A stretch of DNA of 64,000 bases from Bacillus sp. 165 (GTDB lineage: Bacteria; Bacillota; Bacilli; Bacillales; Bacillaceae_G): the NCBI RefSeq assembly GCF_017742235.1, contig NZ_JAGHKQ010000004.1, positions 186,001-250,000 of the forward strand, given 5' to 3'. Shown here in pieces: positions 52,629 through 62,688 of this stretch (positions are counted from its first letter, which is position 1; each line of letters opens with the position of its first letter). Under the pieces are notes generated by a model that was not told where the DNA came from, did not search any database, and saw nothing but the letters and a program-made list of their open reading frames with translations. The position numbers were made by a program, and so were the translations under genes.

Positions 52629-53387
52629 ATGGAGATCGAGGTCAGAAACGAAAATCAAAAAGTGCAGTTAAAGGATCATGAACTGAAGGAATTGATTAAA
52701 CGGAGTCAAGATGGAGATCAAGAGGCAAGGGATACAATTGTACAAAATAATATGAGGCTAGTTTGGTCTGTTGTGCAGCGTTTTATTAACCGTGGCTATG
52801 AACCTGAGGATTTGTTTCAAATAGGCTGCATCGGGCTATTGAAGTCAGTAGATAAATTTGATTTATCATTTGATGTTAAATTCTCTACGTATGCTGTCCC
52901 TATGATTATAGGGGAAATCCAACGCTTTCTTCGAGATGACGGAACCGTGAAAGTGAGCCGATCTTTGAAGGAAACGGGGAATAAAATCCGAAAGGCAAAG
53001 GACGAGTTGGCGAAATCATTCGGACGCATTCCTACTATTAATGAAGTTGCTGAGCATATGGGAATTACTCCTGAAGAAGTGGTGCTGGCACAGGAAGCAA
53101 GCCGTACTCCAGCTTCTATTCATGAAACCGTGTATGAAAACGATGGAGATCCTATTACAATTTTGGATCAAATTGCGGATCAATCTGAACCGAAATGGTT
53201 TGATAAAATTGCTTTAAAAGAAGCGATACGAGAGTTGGATGAGCGGGAACGTCTAATTGTATATCTTAGGTATTATAAAGATCAAACGCAATCTGAGGTT
53301 GCAGAAAGACTCGGTATCTCACAAGTTCAAGTGTCGCGCTTAGAAAAGAAAATATTGAAGCAAATCAAAGACCGAATAGGTGAATAA
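52629..53387 (+). CDS. sigF: RNA polymerase sigma-F factor
   Basis: 252 residues. Region 2 (DLFQIGCIGLLKSVDKF; STYAVPMIIGEIQRFLRDDG), region 3 and region 4 HTH (QSEVAERLGISQVQVSRLEK) are complete. It directs the first forespore genes, including dacF and spoIIR. ATG 52629 lies 8 bases behind AAGGAG. It ends the operon. Confidence 0.96.
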   Translation: MEIEVRNENQKVQLKDHELKELIKRSQDGDQEARDTIVQNNMRLVWSVVQRFINRGYEPEDLFQIGCIGLLKSVDKFDLSFDVKFSTYAVPMIIGEIQRFLRDDGTVKVSRSLKETGNKIRKAKDELAKSFGRIPTINEVAEHMGITPEEVVLAQEASRTPASIHETVYENDGDPITILDQIADQSEPKWFDKIALKEAIRELDERERLIVYLRYYKDQTQSEVAERLGISQVQVSRLEKKILKQIKDRIGE

Positions 53388-53405
53388 CCTATTCGGTCTT
53401 ATTTT
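53369..53405 (+). terminator. Terminator of the spoIIA operon
   Basis: AGACCGAATAGGT / ACCTATTCGGTCT with a T-rich tail, overlapping the sigF stop. Confidence 0.88.
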
Positions 53406-53645
53406 TATTCCGCTTTGGAAGTAAAATCTTCATTGATAAAAAATACATATTATTTCCTTCTTTTTTATCGAAATACAAAAAGTCAATAATCGACATTTTC
53501 TACCAAAGTGATAATATACAAATATTATTTTTAAAATATACAGAATAGATTGACAATTAAAAGAAACGTTCGTATAATGCACATAGACAAGTAATTTTAG
53601 CGATACATTTTTATGAAATAGTATTGGTAATTTGGAGGGATACCA

Positions 53646-55154
53646 GTGGAAAATCGACAACAATGGGGAACACGATCAGGATTTATTTTTGCTGCAGTAG
53701 GTTCTGCAGTAGGGCTAGGTAATATTTGGCGCTTTCCTTACACAGCGTATGAAAACGGAGGAGGAGCGTTCTTTCTTCCATACTTATTTGCACTTTTAAC
53801 GACAGGCCTTTCTATACTTGCGCTGGAATTTGCGCTTGGGCATCGTCATCGCGGATCTGCACCACTTACATTCTTTCGTATTCACCGTCGCAGTGAATTT
53901 ATCGGATGGTGGCAAGTACTTGTAGCATTTACAATTGCGACATATTATTCTTTGATTATTGCCTGGTCCATGTCATATACATATTTCTCTTTTACACAGG
54001 CATGGGGGAAAGATACAGAAGGATTTTTATTTAATTCATATCTTCACATCGCTAAAAATCCGGGTGAATTCGGTGGGCTTGTACCTGGGGTATTGCTCCC
54101 GTTGGCAATCGTTTGGATTGTAACATTAGGTGTGGCGTTTAAAGGGGTAAAAAAGGGAATTGAGGTTATGAACCGTATTTTCATTCCAGCCTTGATTATA
54201 ATGTTTTTAATCATTGTTATTCGTGCTATAACACTAGAGGGTGCTACTGAAGGGTTAAATGCATTTTTCCAGCCGCAGTGGGATCGCATTCTTGACGGTA
54301 AAGTATGGGTAGCAGCCTATGGTCAAATTTTCTTCAGTTTATCTGTGGCATTCGGCATTATGATTACATATTCCAGCTATTTGCCAAAGAGCTCAGATAC
54401 AACGAATAATGCATTTATCGCAGGGTTTGCAAATTCAGGATTTGAATTGTTAGCAGGGATTGGTGTATTTGCAGCATTAGGATTTATGGCTCATAATTTA
54501 CAGGTTCCAGTTGATAAGGTAGCATCTGCGGGTGTCGGTTTGGCGTTTGTAGTGTTTCCGCAAATTATTAATGAGCTTCCATTCTCGTCCTTATTTGGTG
54601 TATTGTTCTTCTTATCATTAACATTGGCAGGATTAACGTCTTTAATCTCGATTGTTGAAGTTGTGTTTTCAGCGGTTGCAGAGAAATTTGGTATCAGCCG
54701 TAATAAAGCAATTGCTATTACAGGCAGCATAGCTGTTGCTATCTCTCTTGTATACGCAACACGTGGTGGTTTAATGTTCTTAGATGTAGTAGATTACTTT
54801 GTAAATAACATTGGCTTAATTGTTCTAGCATTGCTTGAAGTTGCTACGATTGCACTTGTGCTGCGACGGTTAGATGTATATAAAGACCATGCAAACAAAG
54901 TATCGGATATGAAACTTGGCATGCTTTGGAAGATAAGTTTGCTTATAATAACTCCAATTATCTTAAGTTATATGATGATTGATAATATACGTCAAAATTT
55001 ACAAGAAAATTACGGGCAATATCCAACTGAATTTGTTGTCACATACGGATGGGCGCTTTTAGCTGGTATGTTTATTGTAGCTGTGCTCATTAGCTTTAGA
55101 AAGTGGGGCAATCAAGAGGTATCTGAAGAGAAAAAAGAGAGAGGTGTATCGTAA
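53646..55154 (+). CDS. Sodium-dependent NSS-family transporter (MetP-like)
   Basis: 502 residues, 12 helices, neurotransmitter:sodium symporter family. Helix 1 reads FAAVGSAVGLGNIWRFPY, the sodium and substrate site, and helix 6 carries FFSLSVAFGIMITYSSY. Start GTG 53646 behind GGAGGGATA. A one-base overlap (TAATG) joins it to a 33-codon gene, the arrangement of metPS, so methionine or alanine are candidate substrates. Confidence 0.92.
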   Translation: MENRQQWGTRSGFIFAAVGSAVGLGNIWRFPYTAYENGGGAFFLPYLFALLTTGLSILALEFALGHRHRGSAPLTFFRIHRRSEFIGWWQVLVAFTIATYYSLIIAWSMSYTYFSFTQAWGKDTEGFLFNSYLHIAKNPGEFGGLVPGVLLPLAIVWIVTLGVAFKGVKKGIEVMNRIFIPALIIMFLIIVIRAITLEGATEGLNAFFQPQWDRILDGKVWVAAYGQIFFSLSVAFGIMITYSSYLPKSSDTTNNAFIAGFANSGFELLAGIGVFAALGFMAHNLQVPVDKVASAGVGLAFVVFPQIINELPFSSLFGVLFFLSLTLAGLTSLISIVEVVFSAVAEKFGISRNKAIAITGSIAVAISLVYATRGGLMFLDVVDYFVNNIGLIVLALLEVATIALVLRRLDVYKDHANKVSDMKLGMLWKISLLIITPIILSYMMIDNIRQNLQENYGQYPTEFVVTYGWALLAGMFIVAVLISFRKWGNQEVSEEKKERGVS

Positions 55155-55255
55155 TGAGCGGTTCCGCAATTGCTATGATGACAGCAGGAATGGTGATTAT
55201 TTGGGGCGGACTGGTCGTTAGTATTGCGAACCTGTTCCGAAAGAAAAAAGCGTAA
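55154..55255 (+). CDS. MetS-like small subunit of NSS transporter
   Basis: 33 residues: short polar start MSGSAIAMM, one hydrophobic helix (about 9-26, GMVIIWGGLVVSIANL), basic end FRKKKA. It matches the MetS family, needed with MetP for methionine uptake in Corynebacterium. Translation is coupled to the transporter by TAATG. A terminator follows at once. Confidence 0.87.
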   Translation: MSGSAIAMMTAGMVIIWGGLVVSIANLFRKKKA

Positions 55256-55295
55256 AAAAGCTTCTGCATCGATAAGGTGCAGAAGCTTTTTTTTG
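55253..55295 (+). terminator. Terminator of the NSS transporter genes
   Basis: AAAAGCTTCTGCA / TGCAGAAGCTTTT followed by a T run. Confidence 0.9.
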
Positions 55296-55390
55296 AGTTG
55301 CAATTTAAAGTTTATACGGTTTCATGTAGTTGTAAAAAACTAAGCAGAAGGTTTTTTTATTTGAATTTATTATGATATTTTACAAAAACT

Positions 55391-55421
55391 TGTATGAGAA
55401 AATTTTACTACAAGCATACTA
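55391..55421 (+). promoter_or_regulatory. Sigma-G-type promoter of the spoVA operon
   Basis: TGTATG (55391-55396), an 18-base spacer and CATACTA (55415-55421). The -10 is the sigma-G consensus. spoVA is transcribed by sigma-G in B. subtilis. Confidence 0.75.
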
Positions 55422-55451
55422 CAGGTACGAGGAACTCTTCATGCGAAAGAA

Positions 55452-56078
55452 GTGATGGCGGTGGAAAAGACAGTCTACGTAAAAATGCGACAACGGCTGC
55501 AGGTAGGCCCTTCTTATCAGATAAAGCTTGAAGACCTTGCTCAAATAACGGGAAGTAAAGAAGTGCAGCAATTGAAACAACTGCCTGTCTATCAAATTAC
55601 AAAGCGTGACAAAACGCACGTTGTCATTGATGCGATGATGGTCATTCGAACCATACAACAGTATGGGGAAGAGTGGGAGATTGATTTGATAGGCCCTACT
55701 CAAACAATTGTTGAAATTGTAGTTGAAAAGAAAGCGGTTAACCCATTTTTCTTTGCGCTCGTCTGGCTTCTTTTATTTGTCGGTGCAGGGCTTGCAATTA
55801 TATATTTTCATGAAGATGTCAGTATGCAGCAGGTACATCAGCGTATTTATTACATGGTGACCGGTAAAATAGAGAAAAAGCCATTGATATTCCAAATCCC
55901 ATATTCATTGGGGCTAGGTCTTGGGATGGTCTTATTTTTTAACCATGTATTTAAAAAGCGTATTAATGAAGAACCGAGCCCTTTGGAAGTAGAAATGTTC
56001 CAATACCAGCAAGCTCTCGACCATTATGTCATATTTAACGAAAATAAGGAAAGTACAAAAAAGCTTGAAGACGATTGA
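55452..56078 (+). CDS. spoVAA: Stage V sporulation protein AA
   Basis: About 208 residues. A soluble N-terminal half (VKMRQRLQVGPSYQIKLEDL) is followed by two C-terminal helices. SpoVAA is a part of the inner-membrane channel for Ca-dipicolinate. The exact start is unclear: GTG 55452, ATG 55455 and GTG 55461 all lack a strong ribosome-binding site. First gene of a seven-gene operon. Confidence 0.9.
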   Translation: MMAVEKTVYVKMRQRLQVGPSYQIKLEDLAQITGSKEVQQLKQLPVYQITKRDKTHVVIDAMMVIRTIQQYGEEWEIDLIGPTQTIVEIVVEKKAVNPFFFALVWLLLFVGAGLAIIYFHEDVSMQQVHQRIYYMVTGKIEKKPLIFQIPYSLGLGLGMVLFFNHVFKKRINEEPSPLEVEMFQYQQALDHYVIFNENKESTKKLEDD

Positions 56079-56490
56079 GAGCATTGTTGTGATGTTTGTC
56101 GGACTGGCCGGAGGGATTGCGGTCGGAGGAGGATTTGTTGCTTTTCTAACAGTGTTCGGCTTAATTCCGCGTCTGACTCAGTTAACCAAGTCTGCTAAGT
56201 ATATTCCAGCGTATGAAATGGCGGTTGTGTTAGGAGCTTCATGCGGAGGTTGGTTCAGTTTGCAGAATACAGTGTTTCATATGTCTGACTATTGGCTCGT
56301 TCCTCTTGGCCTTGCATGTGGAACATTTATCGGTATGCTCGCTGCAGCATTAACAGAAGTGTTGAATGTGCTGCCGATACTGGCGAAGCGCGTGGGTGTG
56401 TATGACAAAATTGTTTTGCTGCTGATGGCAATGGTGCTTGGGAAAATATTAGGCTCGTTGTTTCACTGGATTTATTTTATTGAAAAATAG
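56065..56490 (+). CDS. spoVAB: Stage V sporulation protein AB
   Basis: 141 residues from TTG 56065, the same length as in B. subtilis; AAGGAAAG lies upstream and it overlaps spoVAA by 14 bases. Four hydrophobic helices, GLAGGIAVGGGFVAFLTVFG at the N-terminus and IPAYEMAVVLGA. Membrane component of the SpoVA complex. Confidence 0.9.
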   Translation: MKTIESIVVMFVGLAGGIAVGGGFVAFLTVFGLIPRLTQLTKSAKYIPAYEMAVVLGASCGGWFSLQNTVFHMSDYWLVPLGLACGTFIGMLAAALTEVLNVLPILAKRVGVYDKIVLLLMAMVLGKILGSLFHWIYFIEK

Positions 56491-56500
56491 GAGGAGCAAC

Positions 56501-56956
56501 ATGGCAAAACAAAAGCTTAAGGATGATTATACAAATGGGATTAAACAATTTCAGCCAAAGCGGCCTTATGTGAAAAATTGCTTGAAAGCATTCTTAGTAG
56601 GGGGAGCAATTTGTACATTTGGTGAAGTGCTGATGAAATTTTATATGCATTATTTTAATTTTACTGAAAAAAATGCGGGGAATCCGACGGTTGCTACACT
56701 TATTTTAATCTCGGTTCTTTTAACAGGGTTCGGCATATATGATAAGATTGGACAGTTTGCGGGAGCGGGATCTGCTGTACCCGTAACGGGTTTTGCTAAT
56801 TCAATGGCAAGTGCTGCTATTGAACATCGAAGTGAAGGGGTTGTACTGGGGATAGCGACAAATATGTTTAAGCTCGCAGGAAGTGTCATTGTGTTCGGGG
56901 CTGCTTCTGCATATATCGTAGGGATGATTCGATACTTTTTAAAATTTCTCATGTAG
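56501..56956 (+). CDS. spoVAC: Stage V sporulation protein AC
   Basis: 151 residues from ATG 56501 (AGGAGGAGC). Channel-forming, mechanosensitive in B. subtilis. Several helices; GIYDKIGQFAGAGSAVPVTGF is the motif shared with SpoVAEb. It is part of the conserved core spoVAC-AD-AEb. Confidence 0.93.
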   Translation: MAKQKLKDDYTNGIKQFQPKRPYVKNCLKAFLVGGAICTFGEVLMKFYMHYFNFTEKNAGNPTVATLILISVLLTGFGIYDKIGQFAGAGSAVPVTGFANSMASAAIEHRSEGVVLGIATNMFKLAGSVIVFGAASAYIVGMIRYFLKFLM

Positions 56957-56971
56957 AGGGAGGCAAGCATC

Positions 56972-57985
56972 ATGAGATTGACTGGAAAGCAAACATGGGT
57001 GTTTGAGAATGATGTATATGTAAATGCAACGGGTACAGCAGTAGGACCAAGAGAAGCTCTCGGCCCGCTCGGAGCATTATTTGATACTAAGTATGAAGAT
57101 TTGCACTGCGGAGAAGACAACTGGGAGCTTGCCGAGCGCCGGTTAATGTTTGATGCTATCGGTACAAGTTTAAAACAAGCGAATTTACAGCCGAGCGATA
57201 TTAATTTTTTATTAGCAGGAGATTTATTAAATCAAAATGTCACTGCTAATTATGTTGCAAGAGCGCTTGGTGTCCCGTTTTTGTGCATGTTTGGTGCCTG
57301 CTCTACGTCCATGGAAACACTAGCGGTAGGTTCTGCTTTGGTGGATGGAGGTTTTGCGAATCGAATTTTGGCAGCGACTAGCAGCCATAATGCAACGGCA
57401 GAACGACAATTTCGCTATCCTACTGAATATGGCGGACAAAAGCCGAAGACAGCTACCTTTACTGTGACAGGATCAGGGTGCGCTCTAGTAAGCCAAGAGC
57501 CTAGTCCTATTAAGATAACGTCTGCTACAATTGGAAAGGTTCAGGATCTTGGTATAAAAGATCCGTTTGATATGGGATCTGCCATGGCTCCGGCAGCGGC
57601 ACATACAATTCAACAGCATTTTGAAGATTTAAACCGAACAGCGAAAGACTATGATTTGATAGTAACGGGAGATTTATCAGGTGTAGGTTCTCCTATTATG
57701 AGGCAGATGCTCTTAGAGGAAGGATACGATTTGGGGAGTGTCTACAATGATTGCGGTTTAATGATCTATCATGAAGACCAAGAAGTATTTGCAGGCGGCA
57801 GTGGCTGTGCCTGCTCTGCAGTTGTTACATATGCACATCTGTTGAAAGAAATAAAACTTGGAAATTTAAAAAGAATTTTGGTAGTTGCAACAGGAGCGCT
57901 ATTGAGTCCGACGATGGTACAGCAGAAAGAAACAATACCTACAATCGCTCATGGGGTCGTATTTGAAGCAGCGAAGGGAGTGTAG
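56972..57985 (+). CDS. spoVAD: Stage V sporulation protein AD
   Basis: 337-residue thiolase-fold protein, the dipicolinic-acid-binding, peripheral component. MFGACSTSMETLAVGS corresponds to the thiolase active-site region. ATG 56972 follows GGGAGGCAAG. It lies on the spore inner membrane surface with SpoVAEa. Confidence 0.95.
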   Translation: MRLTGKQTWVFENDVYVNATGTAVGPREALGPLGALFDTKYEDLHCGEDNWELAERRLMFDAIGTSLKQANLQPSDINFLLAGDLLNQNVTANYVARALGVPFLCMFGACSTSMETLAVGSALVDGGFANRILAATSSHNATAERQFRYPTEYGGQKPKTATFTVTGSGCALVSQEPSPIKITSATIGKVQDLGIKDPFDMGSAMAPAAAHTIQQHFEDLNRTAKDYDLIVTGDLSGVGSPIMRQMLLEEGYDLGSVYNDCGLMIYHEDQEVFAGGSGCACSAVVTYAHLLKEIKLGNLKRILVVATGALLSPTMVQQKETIPTIAHGVVFEAAKGV

Positions 57986-57991
57986 AGAACG

Positions 57992-58342
57992 ATGGATTTT
58001 GTATATGCTTTTTTAGTCGGCGGAGCTATCTGTGTAGTTGGGCAGTTGCTTTTAGATGTAGCGAAACTTACACCAGCTCATGTTATGAGCAGTTTTGTCG
58101 TACTAGGAGCAGTTTTGGATGGATTCGGGTTGTATGATAATTTAATTCGCTTTGCCGGAGCAGGAGCAACTGTTCCTATTACAAGCTTTGGTCATTCTCT
58201 TATGCACGGAGCGATGGTGGCAGCAAAAAAACATGGATTTATTGGCATAGGAATGGGGATTTTTCAATTAACTTCTGCCGGTATATCTGCTGCGATTACA
58301 TTTGCTTTTTTAGCAGCGCTGATTTTTAAGCCGAAAGGATAA
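57992..58342 (+). CDS. spoVAEb: Stage V sporulation protein AEb
   Basis: 116-residue membrane protein homologous to SpoVAC ([21 protein letters not shown]). It forms part of the dipicolinate channel. The gap to spoVAD is 6 bases. Confidence 0.93.
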   Translation: MDFVYAFLVGGAICVVGQLLLDVAKLTPAHVMSSFVVLGAVLDGFGLYDNLIRFAGAGATVPITSFGHSLMHGAMVAAKKHGFIGIGMGIFQLTSAGISAAITFAFLAALIFKPKG

Positions 58343-58348
58343 TGAAAT

Positions 58349-58942
58349 ATGAAAAGAAGGGTTATTTTGGTGACTGACGGAGATGAGTATGCACAACGGA
58401 CGATAGAATTGTTAGCGAAAGAGTTTGGCGGACGCTGTATTTCTGCCTCGCAAAGCAATCCTACGCGGTTAACAGGACGAGATATTGTTAATTTGATTAA
58501 GCAGACACCATATGACCCTGTTTTTGTGATGTTTGATGATAGCGGCTTTATCGGTGAAGGATCAGGAGAAAAAGCACTGAAATATGTAGCCAATCATGCG
58601 GAAATTCATGTGTTAGGAGTTCTAGCAGTGGCATCTAATACTCATCATTGTGAATGGACGAGAGTAGATGTGAGCATAGATAGATATGGACATTTAACGG
58701 AATACGGCGTCGATAAATTTGGGTTGCCTGATATTGAGATTGGCCGCATTAACGGAGATACCGTGTATTGTTTAGATCAATTAAAAGATATACCAATTAT
58801 TGTGGGAATTGGAGATATAGGGAAAATGTGCGGCAATGATGACAGTAAACTAGGATCACCTGTCACAAAAAAGGCAATTCAATTAATTTTGGAAAGGAGT
58901 GGATATTATGGCTCAAAAGCAGAAGGAAAAAGAAGCGATTAA
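58349..58942 (+). CDS. spoVAEa: Stage V sporulation protein AEa
   Basis: 197-residue soluble protein with a Rossmann-like start ([19 protein letters not shown]). It works on the outside of the inner membrane with SpoVAD. Its 3' end overlaps spoVAF by 35 bases. Confidence 0.92.
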   Translation: MKRRVILVTDGDEYAQRTIELLAKEFGGRCISASQSNPTRLTGRDIVNLIKQTPYDPVFVMFDDSGFIGEGSGEKALKYVANHAEIHVLGVLAVASNTHHCEWTRVDVSIDRYGHLTEYGVDKFGLPDIEIGRINGDTVYCLDQLKDIPIIVGIGDIGKMCGNDDSKLGSPVTKKAIQLILERSGYYGSKAEGKRSD

Positions 58943-60404
58943 GATTCCAATTTCGACGTTTATCACCGACAATGAGAACTATATAAAGCAGCGCTTAGGA
59001 ATCGGTATTACCTATGATATAGGTATCCGCAAAATGAAAGTGCTGGAACGAGACGTTACCGTTTTATATGTTAACGGCTTGTGCGATACGGCATATATTA
59101 TTCAAATTCTTGAGGAAATGGTTGATACGAACGATGTTGAGCATCCAGGGAATAAAGCTGCTAAAATCATAGAAAATCGTCTTGTACATCAGCAGGTAAG
59201 CAAAGCGGATAATATGGAAGACATTGTATTGCAGGTATTGTCTGGGTTAATTGTCATTTTTGTAGAAGGAGAAGAACAAGCATTTATTGTGGATGTTCGA
59301 AGTTATCCTGGAAGAACGCCGCAAGAGCCTGATACGGAAAAGGTGGTCCGCGGGGCACGGGATGGATTTACAGAGAACATTGTCGTTAATACTGCTCTCA
59401 TTCGGAGACGTATACGGGATGAGAGACTTCGTAATGAAATCATCCGTGTTGGACAGCGTTCTAAAAGCGATATATGTATTTCCTACATAGAGGATGTAGC
59501 AGACCTGGATTTAATTAAAATTATAAAAAAAGAGATCGGCAGTATCGATATTGACGGATTGACGATGTCTGATAAAACATTAGAGGAGTTTTTGGTAAAG
59601 CAAGGATATAATCCCTTTCCGCTTGTTCGTTACACGGAACGGCCGGACGTCGCTGCGACTCATTTATTAGAAGGTCATGTATTAATCATAGTCGATACAT
59701 CACCAAGCGTGATGATTACTCCAACCACATACTTTCATCATGTACAGCATGCAGAAGAGTATCGGCAAAATCCAGCAGTGGGCACACTGCTTCGGTGGGT
59801 TAGATTTACTGGAATAATGGCTTCATTATTTTTACTTCCGTTTTGGCTTGTTTTTGTATTTGATCCGTCTCTGCTTCCGCCTCGGCTTGCGTTTATTGGG
59901 CCAAATGAAGTAACGAATATTCCTATTTTTTTACAAATTATTTTAGGAGAAATAGGGGTCGAATTTTTACGGATGGCATCTATTCATACGCCATCATCGT
60001 TGTCTACTGCTCTTGGTTTGATTTCTGCCGTTTTGATCGGACAAATTGCCATTGAAGTAGGATTGTTTGTACCTGAGGTAATTTTATATATAGCGGTTTC
60101 TGTAATTGGGGCGTACGCTACACCTAGCTATGAGCTTGGATTAGCAAATAAGGTCGCTAAAATGATGGTTATTGTAGCAACGGCCGTTTTTCATGAAATA
60201 GGATTTATTGTCGCAATTACAGTGATATTTCTTTACATGGTTTCTATTCGTTCTTTGCAAACGCCTTATTTATGGCCATTTCTTCCATTTGATGGAGGGG
60301 CTCTTATGCAAATTGTGATTCGTCCGACTGTTACTGGAGATAAGCTTCGCCCAAGTATTGTTCACCCTCGTAATGTGCGCCGGCAGCAAGAAAATAATAA
60401 ATGA
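58908..60404 (+). CDS. spoVAF: Stage V sporulation protein AF (GerA family)
   Basis: 498 residues from ATG 58908 (AAGGAGTGG; a GTG at 58899 is too close). GerA-type: large soluble N-terminal domain with [23 protein letters not shown], then about five helices and a basic tail. It pairs with FigP in B. subtilis to amplify Ca2+ signals in germination. Last gene of the operon; terminator follows. Confidence 0.94.
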   Translation: MAQKQKEKEAIKIPISTFITDNENYIKQRLGIGITYDIGIRKMKVLERDVTVLYVNGLCDTAYIIQILEEMVDTNDVEHPGNKAAKIIENRLVHQQVSKADNMEDIVLQVLSGLIVIFVEGEEQAFIVDVRSYPGRTPQEPDTEKVVRGARDGFTENIVVNTALIRRRIRDERLRNEIIRVGQRSKSDICISYIEDVADLDLIKIIKKEIGSIDIDGLTMSDKTLEEFLVKQGYNPFPLVRYTERPDVAATHLLEGHVLIIVDTSPSVMITPTTYFHHVQHAEEYRQNPAVGTLLRWVRFTGIMASLFLLPFWLVFVFDPSLLPPRLAFIGPNEVTNIPIFLQIILGEIGVEFLRMASIHTPSSLSTALGLISAVLIGQIAIEVGLFVPEVILYIAVSVIGAYATPSYELGLANKVAKMMVIVATAVFHEIGFIVAITVIFLYMVSIRSLQTPYLWPFLPFDGGALMQIVIRPTVTGDKLRPSIVHPRNVRRQQENNK

Positions 60405-60415
60405 ATATATGGAAC

Positions 60416-60458
60416 AAAAAATGAAGCGCGGAAAATATCCCACGCTTCATTTTTTATT
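60416..60458. terminator. Terminator between spoVAF and the DUF1002 gene
   Basis: AAAATGAAGCGCGG / CCACGCTTCATTTT, A/T runs on both sides. Confidence 0.85.
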
Positions 60459-61320
60459 TAAAAAGAGATGCAACAAAATCGAACAGACTTGCAAAGAAGG
60501 ATTTTAATTTGTCTAAGAAGTTTTGGCCTTCTTCTGAGTTAATAAATGCTGCGATTTGATCTTTAGCCTTATTTAGCTGATCGCCAACTTGGTTCCAGTC
60601 AATATTTAAGTCTTTCATTTTTTCAAACAGCGTCACTAAGTTGTTTAACTGATCCTCTGTTAGGGAAATACCCAGTTGGTCAGCAAGTTTTTGGATGAGT
60701 GCGCGTAATTCTTCCGTAGTTTGTGGCGGATTTTTGGCAATCTCTTCTTTTATCGCAGTGATAAGCTGAACTGCTTTATCTGATCCAATTTTATCTCCAA
60801 GCTTGGCTGTTTCTACCATCTCTTGGTTTGCCACTTGCTTTACATCTTCCGGAATTGTTTTATCTGCTGAAACTTCGTAAGCTTTCATGATACCAGTCAA
60901 AGCTGCAGTGCCAGATACTTTAAATGGTGCTGTAATATAAATATTTGCATCCTTAAGACCTGCTGTAATTAAAGCATTTGTATACATTGCTTCTGTAACC
61001 CATGTGATATTTCGTGTTTGTACGACTAAGCCGGATCCCTTTTTCGTATACGTAATCATGGAAGAAGATAGTGCCTTTGTCCCAATTTGTGCCACAGGAA
61101 CGTATTGCCCCAAGTATTTATGCTCTTCAGCATTAGTTACAGTAATCATTTGCGCATTTTTAGGGGCTTGCATTTCATCTAATATTTGCTGTTTTTGTTG
61201 GTCTGTAAGGTTTTCTCCAAGTGTTACAATAGTTTCTCCTTCAACCGCATCAGCAAACGCGGATGTTGGAATGAATAAGGCAACTAGTACAAGAAGAAAC
61301 GCTATCCATTTCGTTTTCAA
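60454..61320 (-). CDS. DUF1002 secreted protein (YpuA-like)
   Basis: 288 residues with a signal peptide (about 1-23, ends AFA). DUF1002 body: TIVTLGENLTDQQKQQIL, TNAEEHKYLGQYVP and VTEAMYTNALITAGL. C-terminal hydrophobic end. YpuA in B. subtilis has no known function. The ribosome-binding site is AAAGGAGCGA. It is located between spoVAF and ppiB, where lysA lies in B. subtilis. Confidence 0.85.
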   Translation of the reverse strand: MKTKWIAFLLVLVALFIPTSAFADAVEGETIVTLGENLTDQQKQQILDEMQAPKNAQMITVTNAEEHKYLGQYVPVAQIGTKALSSSMITYTKKGSGLVVQTRNITWVTEAMYTNALITAGLKDANIYITAPFKVSGTAALTGIMKAYEVSADKTIPEDVKQVANQEMVETAKLGDKIGSDKAVQLITAIKEEIAKNPPQTTEELRALIQKLADQLGISLTEDQLNNLVTLFEKMKDLNIDWNQVGDQLNKAKDQIAAFINSEEGQNFLDKLKSFFASLFDFVASLFK

Positions 61321-61455
61321 CGAAGATCGCTCCTTTTATTTATAAATTTTTTAGGGCAATAAGCTCATTATAGTATATTTTTATGCATTGTCATCAGACT
61401 TTAGATGGATTTTCGTATTTTAAAAGGAAAAGTCAGATTTATCGCTAACTATATA

Positions 61456-61756
61456 TCTTGTGCGTCATGAGGAAATAAAGAAAGCAACACAAGAGATATT
61501 GTATAATGTGATTGGCACTGGAATGGATTTGTTGAACCGAAACTAGGATAAGGACGAGATGGGCGAATTGTCTCTCCGATTGCATTAGGAATAGGTCGAC
61601 ATAAGGATAATCAAGAATATATTTTTTCAGAACTGATTGAAGAATGCTTGCAAAAAGCAGGCATTACTTTTCAAGCGAGCAGCGTAGGTTTTTTTATATC
61701 CGGAGGACATTGCAAAGGATAAGCGGGTTATACTGTTATTTGAGTTAGTGGCATAA
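61456..61756 (+). pseudogene. Decayed gene of unknown family
   Basis: Coding-style segments remain in three frames: YLVRHEEIKKATQEILYNV (from about 61456), then GRDGRIVSPIALGIGRHKD and FSELIEECLQKAGITF (61552-61686), then [20 protein letters not shown] to the stop at 61756. A TAA stands at 61549, and the last change of frame falls in a run of seven T residues near 61690. No start or ribosome-binding site is left. I do not recognise the family. Confidence 0.55.
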
Positions 61757-61829
61757 CCTCCCCCTGCTTTTGTTTTTTTGTGAAAATATGGTATTATGGA
61801 CAAGAGTCGATATCAAGGAGGTTATACAT

Positions 61830-62285
61830 ATGAAAAAAGGATATATATTAATGGAAAACGGTGAGAAAATCGAATTGAAATTTTTTGATAAAGAAGCGCC
61901 TGGCACTGTAGAAAACTTTGAGAAGCTTGCGCGTCAAGGTTTTTATGATGGATTGACATTCCATCGCGTAATCCCTGGATTTGTGAGCCAAGGCGGCTGT
62001 CCAATTGGAAATGGTACTGGGGGACCTGGCTATACAATCCCTTGTGAGACAGAAGGTAATCCAAATAGACATAAAGCAGGAGTATTATCTATGGCACATG
62101 CAGGCCGAAACACAGGCGGAAGCCAATTTTTTATCGTTCATGAGCCGCAGCCGCACTTAGATGGTGTGCACACTGTATTTGGAGAAGTAACAAGCGGTAT
62201 GGATACAGTGTTAAAAATGCGTCAAGGCGATGTAATGAAAGAAGTACGCGTGTTTGATGAATCTAATACTGAGGACAAGTTTTAA
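61830..62285 (+). CDS. ppiB: Cyclophilin-type peptidyl-prolyl isomerase
   Basis: 151 residues from ATG 61830 (AAGGAGGT). Small bacterial cyclophilin: [13 protein letters not shown] with the catalytic Arg, [14 protein letters not shown] and [12 protein letters not shown]. Cytosolic folding catalyst. The longer frame upstream has no support. Confidence 0.95.
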   Translation: MKKGYILMENGEKIELKFFDKEAPGTVENFEKLARQGFYDGLTFHRVIPGFVSQGGCPIGNGTGGPGYTIPCETEGNPNRHKAGVLSMAHAGRNTGGSQFFIVHEPQPHLDGVHTVFGEVTSGMDTVLKMRQGDVMKEVRVFDESNTEDKF

Positions 62286-62319
62286 TATGAAAAGAGAGGC
62301 GGATTGCCTCTCTTTTTTA
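62286..62319. terminator. Terminator between ppiB and MaoC-like gene
   Basis: AAAAGAGAGGC / GCCTCTCTTTT with loop GGATT. Confidence 0.87.
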
Positions 62320-62688
62320 TTGCAGGATAACGCCCTTAAATTTGCCGTTCAATACTTCTTTCCCATGTTGATTGACACAGAAAAAGGATGACAGCACATT
62401 CAAACGTCCGTTTTCTTGTTCCGTTTCGTCTACAGTTACTTCACAGCGAATGATATCACCGGTAAAAACGGGACGAAGAAAAGTAAACTTAATTTCGCGG
62501 GCAATAAAATTATAATCTCCACCGATTTTTGTCGGTAAAGTGGCTGTAAGCAGCCCTTGTGCCATCAACCGGCCTTGTTCATCAGGAATCATATGGTGAT
62601 TCCCCCTATCACCAGAAAGAACGGCAAACTGAAGAACATCTTCTTTTGTAAATGTTCGTTCAAAGCATACGACAGTTCCTGCTTGCAT
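62317..62688 (-). CDS. MaoC-like hot-dog-fold protein
   Basis: 123 residues from ATG 62688, 6 bases behind GGAGGT (ATG 62694 touches that site). Hot-dog fold: FTKEDVLQFAVLSGDRGNHH resembles the Asp/His catalytic site of R-specific enoyl hydratases, and FLRPVFTGDIIRCEVTV is the typical second half. It may hydrate an enoyl thioester or bind acyl groups. Substrate unknown. Confidence 0.78.
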   Translation of the reverse strand: MQAGTVVCFERTFTKEDVLQFAVLSGDRGNHHMIPDEQGRLMAQGLLTATLPTKIGGDYNFIAREIKFTFLRPVFTGDIIRCEVTVDETEQENGRLNVLSSFFCVNQHGKEVLNGKFKGVILQ

